Origin: JADCRZ01 sp041751095
GTDB lineage: Bacteria > Bacteroidota > Bacteroidia > Chitinophagales > Chitinophagaceae
Length of the DNA: 64,000 nucleotides
Reading direction: 5' to 3'
NCBI GenBank assembly: GCA_041751095.1
Contig: JBGSYC010000290.1
Span: forward strand, 51,072 to 115,071
Of the stretch, positions 8,268-18,373 are shown in pieces. A program made the translations under genes and the position numbers. A model generated the notes under the pieces. It was not told the origin of the DNA and did not search any database. It saw only the letters and a list, made by a program, of their open reading frames with translations. How positions within the stretch are numbered: the first letter of the stretch is position 1; every line of letters begins with the position of its first letter.

Positions 8268-9786
8268 TCGCCATAGTTTATCTGAAAGTATTCAACGTAA
8301 AACATTGAAGGTCATTAGAACAAAAGGAGTGTCTGCATCACGGTTTATCATATCATTATCACTTATATTATCTGTCACCTTGTGCATCGTGGCTTCAGGA
8401 AGAAAGAAACATAATGTACTATCATTTGACCCGCCTGAATTTACAGTTGAGACCGTAATCGAAAATCTTGCCGTTCCCTGGGAAATCGTTTTCCTGCCTG
8501 ACGGCAGCATGCTTTTTACAGAACGTCCGGGGCGGGTAAGGATATTTAGAAAAGGTATTTTGAAGAAAACACCGGTATTGCAGCTTTCGGATATTGACAC
8601 CACAAAAAAGATGGGATTGCTCGGATTAGCGCTGCATCCGGCTTTTCGCACAAACGGTTACGTTTACCTTGCATATAATTATATCTCCGGGAGCAGAAGC
8701 TGGTTGCAGGTTGTTCGCTACGTGCTGCAAAAAGATTCGCTGTTGCAACCACTGACGATAACTAAAAATATTCCCGCGAGTCAGAATCATTCTGGCTGCA
8801 GACTCAAATTCGGGCCAGACAATAAGCTATATATCAGCACCGGTGATGCCGATGAACCGGCCAAGGCGCAGGATCTCAGAGCCTCCAACGGCAAAATATT
8901 GCGTCTTAATGACGATGGCAGTATACCAGCGGATAATCCATTTGTAAACCAGCCTGAGGCCCTGCCGGAAATATGGTCGTACGGGCATAGAAACGCCCAG
9001 GGCATTGCTTTTCATCCCGGAACCGGCAGACTTTATATTTCAGAGCATGGTCCCAACGGTGGCGACGAAGTGAATATTGTAACTAAAGGCGGTAACTATG
9101 GCTGGCCGGTTATTCATCATAAACAATCTAATGATACCATGATAAGCCCTTTGCTGGAGTTTACCCCTTCAATAGGACCGGGCGCGGCAATATTCTATAC
9201 CAGTGATGTCATTCCTGCATTAAAAGGTCATCTGTTAATTGCCTGCCTTCGCGGGGAAGCAATCCTGAACATACAGCCAGACGGCAAAGGTGTTGCGGAT
9301 CATGGATTTCTGATGCAAAAGCAGTTGGGCAGGCTTAGGGCTATCGTTACCGGGCCGGATGGATATTTGTACCTGTCTACTTCGCAGAAAGACCCTCCTG
9401 AAGGAAAACCTGGCCCGGGGGATGACAAAATTATGAGGCTGATACCTGTAAAAAGCAAGATCGCCGGTAAAGCTTCTGACGCCAATAAACCTGTTCAGAA
9501 AAATGTTGTTTCCCGGTTATCAGCGCCGGCCAACCAGACAGAAAAACTTTTCCAGGAACTATGTATGAACTGTCATGGGCCCCGGCTTACAGGCTCGCAA
9601 TGGGCCAGGCCAATTACCAGCAGTACCTGGCAGCATGGTGGTTCAATTGAACAGGTTATTTATAGCATAACAAAAGGTTACCCTCAAAAAGGCATGCCTT
9701 CCTGGGAAGGAGCCATCTCTGCAAAAGACATAAACGACCTGGGTGCTTATGTAATCCGTTTGGCAAAAAATAAAAAAGAAAAATAA
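8245..9786 (+). CDS. PQQ-dependent sugar dehydrogenase with C-terminal cytochrome c domain
   Basis: A 513-residue envelope protein. A hydrophobic segment at about 33-50 anchors or exports it. Residues about 65-400 form a six-bladed propeller of the soluble glucose/aldose sugar dehydrogenase (GSDH) type: VPWEIVFLPDGSMLFTERPG, SGCRLKFGPDNKLY, YGHRNAQGIAFHPGTGRLY and SEHGPNGGDEVN, which carry the PQQ and calcium site residues. A haem c motif CMNCH is at 440-444, with a likely distal methionine at M484 (KGMPSW). The enzyme would oxidise an aldose and pass electrons to its own haem, then to the respiratory chain. The start overlaps the lectin gene by 23 bases; the long pre-signal stretch leaves the exact start uncertain. 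PQQ synthesis genes are not in the window. Confidence 0.88.
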   Translation: MSSIRIFNRHSLSESIQRKTLKVIRTKGVSASRFIISLSLILSVTLCIVASGRKKHNVLSFDPPEFTVETVIENLAVPWEIVFLPDGSMLFTERPGRVRIFRKGILKKTPVLQLSDIDTTKKMGLLGLALHPAFRTNGYVYLAYNYISGSRSWLQVVRYVLQKDSLLQPLTITKNIPASQNHSGCRLKFGPDNKLYISTGDADEPAKAQDLRASNGKILRLNDDGSIPADNPFVNQPEALPEIWSYGHRNAQGIAFHPGTGRLYISEHGPNGGDEVNIVTKGGNYGWPVIHHKQSNDTMISPLLEFTPSIGPGAAIFYTSDVIPALKGHLLIACLRGEAILNIQPDGKGVADHGFLMQKQLGRLRAIVTGPDGYLYLSTSQKDPPEGKPGPGDDKIMRLIPVKSKIAGKASDANKPVQKNVVSRLSAPANQTEKLFQELCMNCHGPRLTGSQWARPITSSTWQHGGSIEQVIYSITKGYPQKGMPSWEGAISAKDINDLGAYVIRLAKNKKEK

Positions 9787-9914
9787 TTTACCTGCAGACC
9801 TTACGGTTACTTTCCCCGTTCGGCTAAACATACCTGTGCACGCTGATCGCGCAAATTGCAAAGCCAAACAGATTAGAAAAGTTATCGGGAAAGCTTAAAA
9901 GTTTTTACAGTAAT

Positions 9915-11339
9915 CTATCTTAATTCATCTCGCATCCGCTTCATCCTGTCAATCATTTCATTTTTAACCATTGATATCTCAGGGCTTGCGGAAAGGTTAT
10001 GCACTTCAAACGGATCCAGCAACTGGTCATACAATTCTTCGAAGAAGAATTTATCGGAATCACCACCGTTGAAGTAGCGCATGTATTTATACTGATGCCT
10101 TACCAGGCCTTCAGACATCGGCAGGTACACTTTGGTTCCCTCCGTATTGTACTGGTGTTCATAATAAAATTCGTTTCGCCACGATGGTGCCTTTCCTTCC
10201 ACCAGTGGACGTAGACTGGAACCCTGCATCCTGGCAGGCACGGGAACACCGGCATAGTCAAGGATCGTTGGCGCAAGGTCGATATTAAGCACGATCTCAT
10301 GGTCGTTATGCTTATCCTGTGGGCTTCTTCCGTCGTAAACGATTGTTGGCACCCGGATGGATTCATTCTGCCCGAACCATTTTCCCTCAAGGCCATGATC
10401 CCCGAGGCCGTACCCATTGTCGCTCGTGAAAATGATCACCGTATTTTTTTCAGTCCCATTCTTAACCAATTCGTCAACGATCCGTTTGATGGCGTCATCC
10501 ATTCCTGTAACCAGCCGGTAATACGATTTAACGGATTCCTGGTATTTCTCCTCTGTCGAAAATCGTTGCTCCCACCTCACCCTGGCTTCATTTGGAACAC
10601 CTTTCGCGTTCACCCGGAATTCGGCAGGAAAAGCATTGTAAAACCTGTCGTCGCCGGTAGGCGGGCGGGGAATGGTTTCCTTACTATAATAATTTTCATA
10701 AAACGGGCTATATACGTATCCGTTATGAAGTTTGTTGGCATCTTCCACATGCGGCGCTTTAAAGCTTACCTGCAGGCAGAAAGGCTTTGACTGATCTCTC
10801 GTTCTTAAAAATTCAATGGCCTGGTCACCCATCATATCCGTACTATGAAGAGGCTTTCCCGCAGCATCTTTATAAAAGTAAACGCCCTGCCCTGGCTGGC
10901 CCTTCCAGTAATGATAGTCATCCTCAGGTAGCTTATTCCCAACGCCATACTTGCCGATAAAGCCGGTATGATATCCGTTCCGTTTCAGCAGTGCCGGGAA
11001 GTTATTCATGCGCGCCGAATCCGTGAAGTTTGTGGCAAAATCAAGTATGCGATGCCGGGCTGCATACTGGCCGCTAAACATACTCGCCCGGCTGATCGCG
11101 CATATCGACGTGGTTACATATGCGTTTTTAAACACGGTTCCATGAGTTGCCAGACGGTCGATGGCAGGCGTTCTGACAATAGAGTTGCCAAAGCATCCAA
11201 GAGCATTATAACGCAGGTCATCCGCCACCAGGAATATTATATTTGGCTTCTGCACCGGCTTTTTTATAAAAGAAAAAACGAGCAAAGGAAACAGTAAACC
11301 CGTCAGCACGACTGTTAGAAGGTTTTTTGGTGTAGCCAT
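9915..11339 (-). CDS. Type I sulfatase (variant signature C-A-I-S-R)
   Basis: A 474-residue exported sulfatase; residues 1-26 form a signal peptide or anchor. It belongs to the formylglycine-dependent sulfatase family. Metal residues appear in NIIFLVADDLRYN (DD pair) and TSDNGYGLGDHG. The signature that is converted to formylglycine reads SICAISRAS, with isoleucine where the standard C-x-P/A-S-R has proline or alanine, so maturation is likely but not certain. Family members remove sulfate esters from glycans in the periplasm. It is the last gene of the minus-strand SusC-SusD-sulfatase-sulfatase locus, 124 bases after the previous sulfatase; a short repeat occupies that gap. Substrate is unknown. 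Confidence 0.9.
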   Translation of the reverse strand: MATPKNLLTVVLTGLLFPLLVFSFIKKPVQKPNIIFLVADDLRYNALGCFGNSIVRTPAIDRLATHGTVFKNAYVTTSICAISRASMFSGQYAARHRILDFATNFTDSARMNNFPALLKRNGYHTGFIGKYGVGNKLPEDDYHYWKGQPGQGVYFYKDAAGKPLHSTDMMGDQAIEFLRTRDQSKPFCLQVSFKAPHVEDANKLHNGYVYSPFYENYYSKETIPRPPTGDDRFYNAFPAEFRVNAKGVPNEARVRWEQRFSTEEKYQESVKSYYRLVTGMDDAIKRIVDELVKNGTEKNTVIIFTSDNGYGLGDHGLEGKWFGQNESIRVPTIVYDGRSPQDKHNDHEIVLNIDLAPTILDYAGVPVPARMQGSSLRPLVEGKAPSWRNEFYYEHQYNTEGTKVYLPMSEGLVRHQYKYMRYFNGGDSDKFFFEELYDQLLDPFEVHNLSASPEISMVKNEMIDRMKRMRDELR

Positions 11340-11350
11340 AAGGTTGTTTT

Positions 11351-11466
11351 GGGCTATCAGCTGTCAGCAGTCAGCTATGAGCAGGTATGTAAATGAGATT
11401 TAAATGGAGATGGCTGTTATATTTTATGCTGGTAGCCGACAGCTGATAGCTGATATCCGACAGCTA
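11351..11466. repeat. GCTGACAGC/GCTGATAGC-type repeat pieces between two sulfatase genes
   Basis: Bases 11351-11383 (GGCTATCAGCTGTCAGCAG...) and 11431-11466 (TAGCCGACAGCTGATAGCTG...) are built from the same short words in opposite orientation, about 47 bases apart. The same words form the larger array at 62213-62490, so this is a second copy of a dispersed repeat. It fills the space between two sulfatase genes and just touches the end of the upstream one. Confidence 0.65.
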
Positions 11467-12915
11467 TTCCTCCACAATCGCCTTCCCTTCATAATTCATC
11501 TTTATATACGGCACCGTCTCGGTTTCATCCACTACATAATTCCACTTTTTCACATACTCCATCCCCGGCCTGAAATCATCCTTTCTTTCGCGAAGCAAAT
11601 TGTTCAATTGGGTATCGAGGTCTTGCCGGACTTGTTGGAATCGCGGCTGATCAACCAGATTGTTTAATTGGAAAGGGTCTTTTATGTTATCAAACAGCAG
11701 CCATGGCCCTTTCAGATCCCGGGTATATGTAAATTGCCTGGTAACAATCCCCCTGTATTCCTTGCCGCCTTTTTGCCGGTGCCACTGACCAAATGGTTGC
11801 ACACATGAAATTATCGTCCCGGTGGTATTGTCTTTTTCTTTTCCCATGATCACCTGCGACAGATCCTTTCCTTCTACCGACGCCGGAACAGATATATCGC
11901 AAAATCCCAGCAGGGTAGGCATAATATCGGGCGTATTCAAAAGTACCGTACTGGTTCTTGCAAGTTTGCCCAATGCCGCAGGATAGTGTATCAGAAAAGG
12001 AACACGGATACTTTCTTCATAAGGCTGCTGTTTATTCCAGAAACCATGTGCACCCAACAGGTCGCCATGATCAGCGGTTAAAACGATCATCGAATTTTCT
12101 TCTATGCCCGCATCTATGACGGCCTGCCATATCCTCCCTATACAATCATCCAATGCTGAAGAATGAGCATAATATCCTTTCAGATCCTTTTGTACCTTTT
12201 CCCGGAACTCCTCCGGAACATTAGGATTTATTTTCATCGCCTTCCTTTCATACATGTCCTTGTACTTTTGGGGCGCCGTTTGATATGGATCGTGGGGCGG
12301 CCCTAAAGAAACAAACAGCAAAAAGGGCTTTCCTGTTTTTGCATGATCCCTGATATAACGATTTGCATCGTCGCTCTGCGCGATGGCATCGTATCCGGCC
12401 CATATTAACTGTTTATCCGAGTTGCCTGCATAGTAGGGAGAATTGTTGTAATCATGCGTGCATTCAAGCGCTTTCCAGTACTCAAAACCCTGGCGCCTGT
12501 TTTCAGGGATATAGCTTTTCCTCCCATGGCCGTCAATATGCCACTTCCCGATAAAGCCCGTAGTGTACCCGTTCTTCCGGTACACTTTGGCAATCGTGGT
12601 CTTTGAAGTGTCGAGCATAACATCGTTCATGAAGACGCCCGTTGTAAGCGGGTATTGTCCCGTCATTAAAGAAGCCCTGAACGGTGTGCACACAGGCATG
12701 CCGGATATTGCATTTTTTACATTCATACTCCGGGAAGCCAGCCGGTCGAGGTTGGGAGTGCTTACATTCTTATCCCCCGAATACCCTGTGGCCTGTGCGC
12801 GCCACTGGTCTACAATGATGAAAATAATATTAGGCTTTTGAGGCGGCGTTTTCGTTTTTGCATAAACGAACCCTGAGCAAAAAAATAGTGTTGCGATAAG
12901 AACGATCCTTGACAT
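11464..12915 (-). CDS. Type I sulfatase (variant signature C-T-P-F-R)
   Basis: A 483-residue exported sulfatase with a signal peptide at 1-19 (ending VYA). The family start NIIFIIVDQWRAQATGY carries one metal aspartate followed by Q in place of the usual second D. The formylglycine region is GMPVCTPFRASLMTGQYP, with phenylalanine where serine or threonine is usual; a Y or F here is known in some sulfatase subfamilies. LTADHGDLLGAHGFWNK supplies the C-terminal metal residues. The protein would hydrolyse sulfate esters of a glycan taken up by the adjacent SusCD pair. It begins 21 bases after the SusD gene on the same strand, so it is very probably co-transcribed. Substrate unknown. Confidence 0.9.
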   Translation of the reverse strand: MSRIVLIATLFFCSGFVYAKTKTPPQKPNIIFIIVDQWRAQATGYSGDKNVSTPNLDRLASRSMNVKNAISGMPVCTPFRASLMTGQYPLTTGVFMNDVMLDTSKTTIAKVYRKNGYTTGFIGKWHIDGHGRKSYIPENRRQGFEYWKALECTHDYNNSPYYAGNSDKQLIWAGYDAIAQSDDANRYIRDHAKTGKPFLLFVSLGPPHDPYQTAPQKYKDMYERKAMKINPNVPEEFREKVQKDLKGYYAHSSALDDCIGRIWQAVIDAGIEENSMIVLTADHGDLLGAHGFWNKQQPYEESIRVPFLIHYPAALGKLARTSTVLLNTPDIMPTLLGFCDISVPASVEGKDLSQVIMGKEKDNTTGTIISCVQPFGQWHRQKGGKEYRGIVTRQFTYTRDLKGPWLLFDNIKDPFQLNNLVDQPRFQQVRQDLDTQLNNLLRERKDDFRPGMEYVKKWNYVVDETETVPYIKMNYEGKAIVEE

Positions 12916-12936
12916 AAGCAGAATTTATCGGTTGAA

Positions 12937-14415
12937 TTAATAGCCTGGATTTTGTTGCAATTGATTGATCACAACCTGTGTTTCAGGTAAGGGAGCCAGC
13001 AGCTTATAAGCGGCAACCTGGAAAGCGGTGGGGAATAAGTAAGTCCTCTTTGCTTTTTCGCGTATACTGTGAGCCGTTAGTACAGCAAGGGCTTTCCCGG
13101 TTCTCTTCAGATCGTACCAGCGCTGGTTCTCAAAACAGAATTCCACCTGGCGCTCGGTGGCAATCAGGGCAGACAATGTTTCTTTGGAATAACCGGTTAA
13201 AACTTTTGTGAGGCCCGCACGGTTACGTACCTGCTGCACATAAGACAGGGCGTCACCGGTACGTCCCAATTCATTTAAAACTTCCGCATACATCAGCAGT
13301 ACATCAGCATAACGCAGTACCGGTAAGTTATCTCCGGCTCTGTCATCAGGCGCCGATACCGGCGGAAAATATTTTGCACAATAAGGAATAGCGCGCACTA
13401 CGCCGTCCCAGTCCCTGCCATTGTAAATTCCGATGGAAACATTTTTGCGCTTATCTCCCGGCTCGAATGCATTGATGAGGTCGTCGGTGGGCTGGTTCCA
13501 TCCCCCTGAAATGATACTAATATTCGGACGCCTGGTTACCGCGCCGCCGGAGTTCCATGGCGCAAACCAAAAGATAAACCGGTTGGCAAGCTCCGTACTG
13601 TTTTCAGAATACTGTATGGCAAAGATCGTTTCCTTATAGTCCTTTTTTGTGGGATTGAACACATCGGCATAATTCGGAAGCAGGTCATATTTTTTTGAAT
13701 CGATCACTGTTTTCAGAACGGCTTCAGCCTCCGCGTATTTATGCAAGGTGAGATATACTTTGCCCAATAAGGCATTGGCGGCGCCGAGATTGGCACGGCC
13801 ATTTTCTTCAACATCCCTGGCTGCGTTAAAACGCGCTGTCGCCTCTTTCAGGTCGGCAACTATTTGTGTGTAAACCTGTTCTTCTGTTGACCTTTTGATG
13901 CCAACGGCTTCACTGGAAGTAATCGGCGCCACTACGAGGGGAACACCTCCAAACTGCCTCACGAGGTTAAAGTAATACAGGCTCCGTAAAAAATACGCCT
14001 CCCCGGCGCAACGCGACTTCAATGATTCTTTTGACCATAAAACGCCGGGCCGGTCGATTTCAGAGAGCAACTTATTGCAGTTCGTTATCCCGCTATAAGA
14101 GAAGTTCCAGAACGCGGAGTAAACGATGTTGTTAGAGGCGAATAACAACTGGTCAATGACACCTTTTGATGCTTCTCCCGATACATTATTATACTGGAAG
14201 CTGCCGTTGTCGGAAGGAAGCTCAGCCATTACCCAGTGTTGTTCCTTTTCGTAGTTGCGCATGCCGAGATAACAACCATTTGCCAGCAGGATATATTCCT
14301 TCTCCGAATTATAGAAGTTGCTTTCATTCAAAGCGTTCTCGGGGTAAAGGGTAAGAAAATCCTTTTTACAGGATACCAGGATTATGATCAGAAATAACAG
14401 TGATAATTTTCTCAT
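12937..14415 (-). CDS. SusD/RagB-family outer-membrane lipoprotein
   Basis: A 492-residue lipoprotein with lipobox LVSC (C16) after a short hydrophobic signal. The N-terminal LTLYPENALNESNFYNSEKEY, the helical TPR-like middle (AGEAYFLRSLYYFNLVRQFGG) and the C-terminal VEFCFENQRWYDLKRTGKA with a final LLAPLPETQ are standard for the SusD/RagB family. SusD proteins sit on the cell surface as the lid of the SusC transporter and bind oligosaccharides. Spacing of 68 bases from the SusC gene and 21 to the next sulfatase supports one operon. The ligand is probably a sulfated glycan, inferred from the neighbours. Confidence 0.93.
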   Translation of the reverse strand: MRKLSLLFLIIILVSCKKDFLTLYPENALNESNFYNSEKEYILLANGCYLGMRNYEKEQHWVMAELPSDNGSFQYNNVSGEASKGVIDQLLFASNNIVYSAFWNFSYSGITNCNKLLSEIDRPGVLWSKESLKSRCAGEAYFLRSLYYFNLVRQFGGVPLVVAPITSSEAVGIKRSTEEQVYTQIVADLKEATARFNAARDVEENGRANLGAANALLGKVYLTLHKYAEAEAVLKTVIDSKKYDLLPNYADVFNPTKKDYKETIFAIQYSENSTELANRFIFWFAPWNSGGAVTRRPNISIISGGWNQPTDDLINAFEPGDKRKNVSIGIYNGRDWDGVVRAIPYCAKYFPPVSAPDDRAGDNLPVLRYADVLLMYAEVLNELGRTGDALSYVQQVRNRAGLTKVLTGYSKETLSALIATERQVEFCFENQRWYDLKRTGKALAVLTAHSIREKAKRTYLFPTAFQVAAYKLLAPLPETQVVINQLQQNPGY

Positions 14416-14483
14416 AACGGTAGTAGTAAATGATAAAGAATTTTATTTCTTTTAAGGGTTTGCAGGCAAATGCCGGCAAACGC

Positions 14484-17400
14484 CTAAAACGAAAGGTTGA
14501 TGCCCAGGGATGCCGTTCTTGATAACGGGTAAGATGATACGTCGTACCCGGGTGATAAGGTGTTATTGATATTCACCGATTGCGCCTCCGGGTTAGCCCC
14601 GCCGTACCTGGTGAACATAGCCAGGTTTTGAACGGTGATGTAAACCCGTGCGGCATTCATAAACCCGGTACGTTTCATCCATCCTCCCGGTAATGCATAC
14701 CCGAGCGTCACGTTGGAAATTCTCAGGTACGAGGCATCTTCCACCCACAGCGTGCTCATCCGGTGGCCGAGGCTTGGCGTGGTATTCGGAATGCCGTAAT
14801 GCCTTCCGTCGCCCGGATCCTGGGGACTGTGCCAGCGGTTTACCCATTCTTTGGTCACGTTGAAGAATCCCTGGAGGTTGTCTACCGTCTGCCGTAAACC
14901 ATTTAGCACCGAGCCCCCTGACTGGCCGTTCACAATAACGGACAGGTTAAAATTTTTGTAGGACAGGGTATTCGAAAATCCAAAGATGCAGTCCGCATAC
15001 GGATTGCCGATAATGGTATAATCGTTCAGATCGGTGATCCGCCCGTCTCCGTTAATGTCAGCATACCTGCCCGCTCCTACGTATACCTGCGGATATTTCG
15101 GAACGGCCGGATTTGATATGTCTTCGGCAGTATACAAACCCTGGAATACATAACCGAAAAACTGGCCGATGGGTTTCCCTACCACGGTAACATGGGTGGG
15201 ATTGTTATCATTGTTGCCGGATAACACCCTGTCGCCGTTTCGGTTCAGGGAAAGCACCTTGTTCCGGTTAAAAGCGAGATTCAGGTTTACACTCCATTCG
15301 AAGTTGCGCAACGAAACCGGGGTAGCTCCGAGAGCTACTTCAACTCCCCTGTTGCGTACATTTCCTAAGTTGACGATCTGTGTATTAAACCCGGTGATTG
15401 CGGGGATGATATTGCTGAGCAGCATGTTTTTGCTTTTCCTGTTGTATACGTCAACAACCAGTGTAAGCCGGTTGTTGAACATAGAGAGGTCAATGCCGCC
15501 ATCGATCTGTTCGGATTCTTCCCAGGTAAGGTTCGGATTGGAAATGCCTACCGTTGAGGCAGACACCTGTGTATTCCCAAATATGTACGAGCTTGCATTG
15601 ATGGATGCCAGTGATGCATAATTGCCGATATTATTGTTGCCGCTGGTCCCAAAGCTGGCACGAATCTTCAGGTTATCAATCGACTTAATATCCTCAAGAA
15701 ACTTTTCCTGCGAAACCCGCCACGCAGCGGCAAATGACGGAAAACTGGCAAATCTGTTCTCGTAGCCAAACCGGGAGGAACCGTCTGAACGGAAAGTTGC
15801 CGTAAGTAGATACCTCTCGTTAAAGGAATAATTGATCCTTCCAAGATAGGAGATCATGCTCCATTGATTAACGCTTTCACCCCAGGTTCTGATGGCCTGC
15901 GCCGCATTAATGGTTTGAAGCAGGTCGTTCGCATAAGGATCGGCGTTAAGGTTAATTCCGCGCGAAGTACTTTTCTGCGTGGTATATCCTGCCAGCGCAT
16001 TCACCCGGTGATTACCAAATGATCTCTCGTAGGTGGCAGTGTTTTCGATCAGCCAGTCAAAATTTTCACCTGTAGTATTTGTTGATCTGCCCGTGCCTGT
16101 AGTAGGCGGCGTGTTTGATGAGCCTACCGTACTTGGGATATATTGAAAAAACTTCGAAGTAGACCAATTGGTGTTGAGTGAAGACCTCAGCGTAAGATCC
16201 TGAATAATCTTCCATTCGAGGTATGCAATACCAAGATTTTGGAAGCCTTTGTCGGTCTGTTTTGTCTCTCTTAAATTAAACAAAGGATTGACAAAACTCC
16301 ACGCCGAATGATATTTGTTTTGGGGAGAGACAAGGTAAGGCTTCAATTCACCTTTGTCATCATAGGGAGTTAGCAGCGGGTTGGCCCAAACGGAAACACC
16401 GAGGATATCTTCCCGGTTGGCGTTGGTGTTTGTGCGGTTCTGCACGATAAAAGAAGGCTGTAATGAAGCGCCTAACTTGAAACGCTTACCGATATTCGAT
16501 TCCATGCCGAGCTTTCCGCTAAATCTTTCCACACCGGTATACCGCAATACGCCATCCTGTTTGTAGTGGCCCATGCTAAAATTGATGCGTGAGTCTTTAG
16601 TTCCTTTCAGCAGGCTTACGTTTTGCTCCTGGATCATCGCCGGCCTTAGTAAAAGATCGTACCAGTCTGTTCCCTTGCCATTAAGGGTGGCCGGGTTCTG
16701 GTATTCCACAGGATAATCGGCTGCCACAGGCTCCCTGTTTTCAATTTGCCGCACTTTGATGGCGATCTTTTCGCGTTGCAGTTCAACAAATTCACGTTGA
16801 TTCAGCATTTCAGGCCTCCCTCTCTGCGGAACCTGCTGTACGCCGGACATCAGGGAAACATTCACTTCAGTGCGATCGGCTGTCGCCTTTTTAGTGGTGA
16901 TCATGATCACACCATTCGCGCCCCGGGAACCATAAATGGCCGTGGAAGATGCATCCTTTAAAATGGTTATTGATTCAATGTCGTTTGGATTGATAAAGAT
17001 CAGGGGGTTCAACCGCTGGTTCATTTCTGCGGAATAAGGCATCCCGTCCACAACATACAGTGGCTCATTACCTGCACCCAGAGATCCGTTGCCCCGGATC
17101 TTAACGGAAGTTCCGCCACCGGGAGAGCCGGACAACTGCTGCACCTGAACGCCCGCTACCTGCCCCACCATTTTCTGATCGATAGTAGCTACGGGTAAAT
17201 TCCGGATGAGCTTATTGTCAAGCGTAGCCACTGACCCCGTAAGATCCCGTTTTTGCATGGAGCCATAACCAACCACCACCACCTGGTCCAATTGGGCAAT
17301 CTCTTCCGTAAGCACAAAATCCTGCACCTGGTTCTGGCCATCGGAGACCGTGATTTCTCTCGATTGCTTCAAAAAACCAACATTTGTGACGATCAGGGTA

Positions 17401-17732
17401 TATGGCCCGGGGGCAACGGCATCAAATGAATAATTTCCTTCGTTGTCTGTAGCTTTCTGCACACCCGTGGTTTTGTTCTCCAGCCGAACGGTAACACCCG
17501 GCAGTTGCCTGCCCGTTTTTGCCTCCGTAATTTTTCCACCGACGGTTGCCATTACTTTCCTGGCTTCAGGTGCGGCAATGTTGTTCTTGTTTGCGATCAT
17601 GTCGGTGGAAAGAATAGCAGCAGCCGGATAAACAATTTTCTGCCCGTACACCAATAAACCTGGTGAAAAATGGAGAAACAACAGGAAAATTTTTGCTACG
17701 ATTTTAGCATGCAGGTAGCGATTTTTTCTCAT
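14484..17732 (-). CDS. SusC/RagA-family TonB-linked outer-membrane transporter (no STN domain)
   Basis: A 1082-residue TonB-dependent transporter. It starts with a signal segment (about 10-31), then a carboxypeptidase-regulatory-like beta-sandwich (about 62-145; GKITEAKTGRQLPGVTVRL), a plug with the SusC signature VVVVGYGSMQKRDLTGS and LYVVDGMPY, ILKDASSTAIYGSRGANGV, and a beta-barrel ending in aromatic residues (LGINLSF). It imports oligosaccharides across the outer membrane using TonB energy. Unlike the SusC at 48.0 kb it has no STN signalling domain, and no sigma/anti-sigma pair is next to it, so it is probably not controlled by trans-envelope signalling. It heads the operon SusC-SusD-sulfatase-sulfatase. 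Confidence 0.95.
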   Translation of the reverse strand: MRKNRYLHAKIVAKIFLLFLHFSPGLLVYGQKIVYPAAAILSTDMIANKNNIAAPEARKVMATVGGKITEAKTGRQLPGVTVRLENKTTGVQKATDNEGNYSFDAVAPGPYTLIVTNVGFLKQSREITVSDGQNQVQDFVLTEEIAQLDQVVVVGYGSMQKRDLTGSVATLDNKLIRNLPVATIDQKMVGQVAGVQVQQLSGSPGGGTSVKIRGNGSLGAGNEPLYVVDGMPYSAEMNQRLNPLIFINPNDIESITILKDASSTAIYGSRGANGVIMITTKKATADRTEVNVSLMSGVQQVPQRGRPEMLNQREFVELQREKIAIKVRQIENREPVAADYPVEYQNPATLNGKGTDWYDLLLRPAMIQEQNVSLLKGTKDSRINFSMGHYKQDGVLRYTGVERFSGKLGMESNIGKRFKLGASLQPSFIVQNRTNTNANREDILGVSVWANPLLTPYDDKGELKPYLVSPQNKYHSAWSFVNPLFNLRETKQTDKGFQNLGIAYLEWKIIQDLTLRSSLNTNWSTSKFFQYIPSTVGSSNTPPTTGTGRSTNTTGENFDWLIENTATYERSFGNHRVNALAGYTTQKSTSRGINLNADPYANDLLQTINAAQAIRTWGESVNQWSMISYLGRINYSFNERYLLTATFRSDGSSRFGYENRFASFPSFAAAWRVSQEKFLEDIKSIDNLKIRASFGTSGNNNIGNYASLASINASSYIFGNTQVSASTVGISNPNLTWEESEQIDGGIDLSMFNNRLTLVVDVYNRKSKNMLLSNIIPAITGFNTQIVNLGNVRNRGVEVALGATPVSLRNFEWSVNLNLAFNRNKVLSLNRNGDRVLSGNNDNNPTHVTVVGKPIGQFFGYVFQGLYTAEDISNPAVPKYPQVYVGAGRYADINGDGRITDLNDYTIIGNPYADCIFGFSNTLSYKNFNLSVIVNGQSGGSVLNGLRQTVDNLQGFFNVTKEWVNRWHSPQDPGDGRHYGIPNTTPSLGHRMSTLWVEDASYLRISNVTLGYALPGGWMKRTGFMNAARVYITVQNLAMFTRYGGANPEAQSVNINNTLSPGYDVSSYPLSRTASLGINLSF

Positions 17733-18373
17733 GGCAAGTTGGTTTGGTTATTGAAAGCCCCTTATTGAAATGGTTTCATGTTAGCGCCGGTAATTGTATC
17801 TTAAACGTGCCCGGCGCTACTACTTCCTGTTAGCCGTAAGCCAGGTGAAAGCGCCTTAAAGAAAAGGTTGTACTTTGTTTTACAACTATACTTCTACCGG
17901 TTTTCAGTCTTGCGGATACGGCATCCTTCTAAGCGCGGTGTGCCGGAATGAAATTAGTGATCCTGTACATCTTTTAAAGCTGGATGGCCTCTGGTGAAAT
18001 CAGCACAAAAAGATATCCCGGCTAACAACCTTTTCCCGGCCATATAACAGATCAGCAAGTAGTAAAAATTTACAATGGAATGCCACGATAATATAGATAT
18101 ACACTCATATTTCAAATCTTAATGTACGAAACATTTATAAAAGTTTTGAAACACGGTAAATAATTTTTACATTATTGCCCGGCAAAGGCCATGTTCGGAA
18201 AATCGCTTGCCTGCATAGTGAAACCGGAGAGCATAAACACGGGTAAAGCTAAAACCAGTTATCTGCATTGACCGGCGGGCAGCCTGTTTTAATTGTATAA
18301 AGACAATCCCTGGTTAAAATCCCGAAAGTAGCCACGGGGTGAATGCTGATATCAATAAACAGAATTAAACTAC
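17733..18373. promoter_or_regulatory. Divergent intergenic region with a hairpin in the SusC leader
   Basis: This 641-base gap separates the minus-strand SusC operon from the plus-strand TPR-AAA gene and must hold both promoters. A perfect 8-bp inverted repeat, AGCGCCGG (17783-17790) and CCGGCGCT (17811-17818) with a 20-base loop, lies in the presumed 5' leader of the SusC transcript about 50 bases before the start codon. The AT-rich stretch around 18080-18170 is the likeliest promoter area. No gene is visible. Confidence 0.4.

Noticed and set aside
15169..15621. 150-residue plus-strand frame inside the SusC gene
   Set aside because: An antisense shadow of a strongly coding gene.
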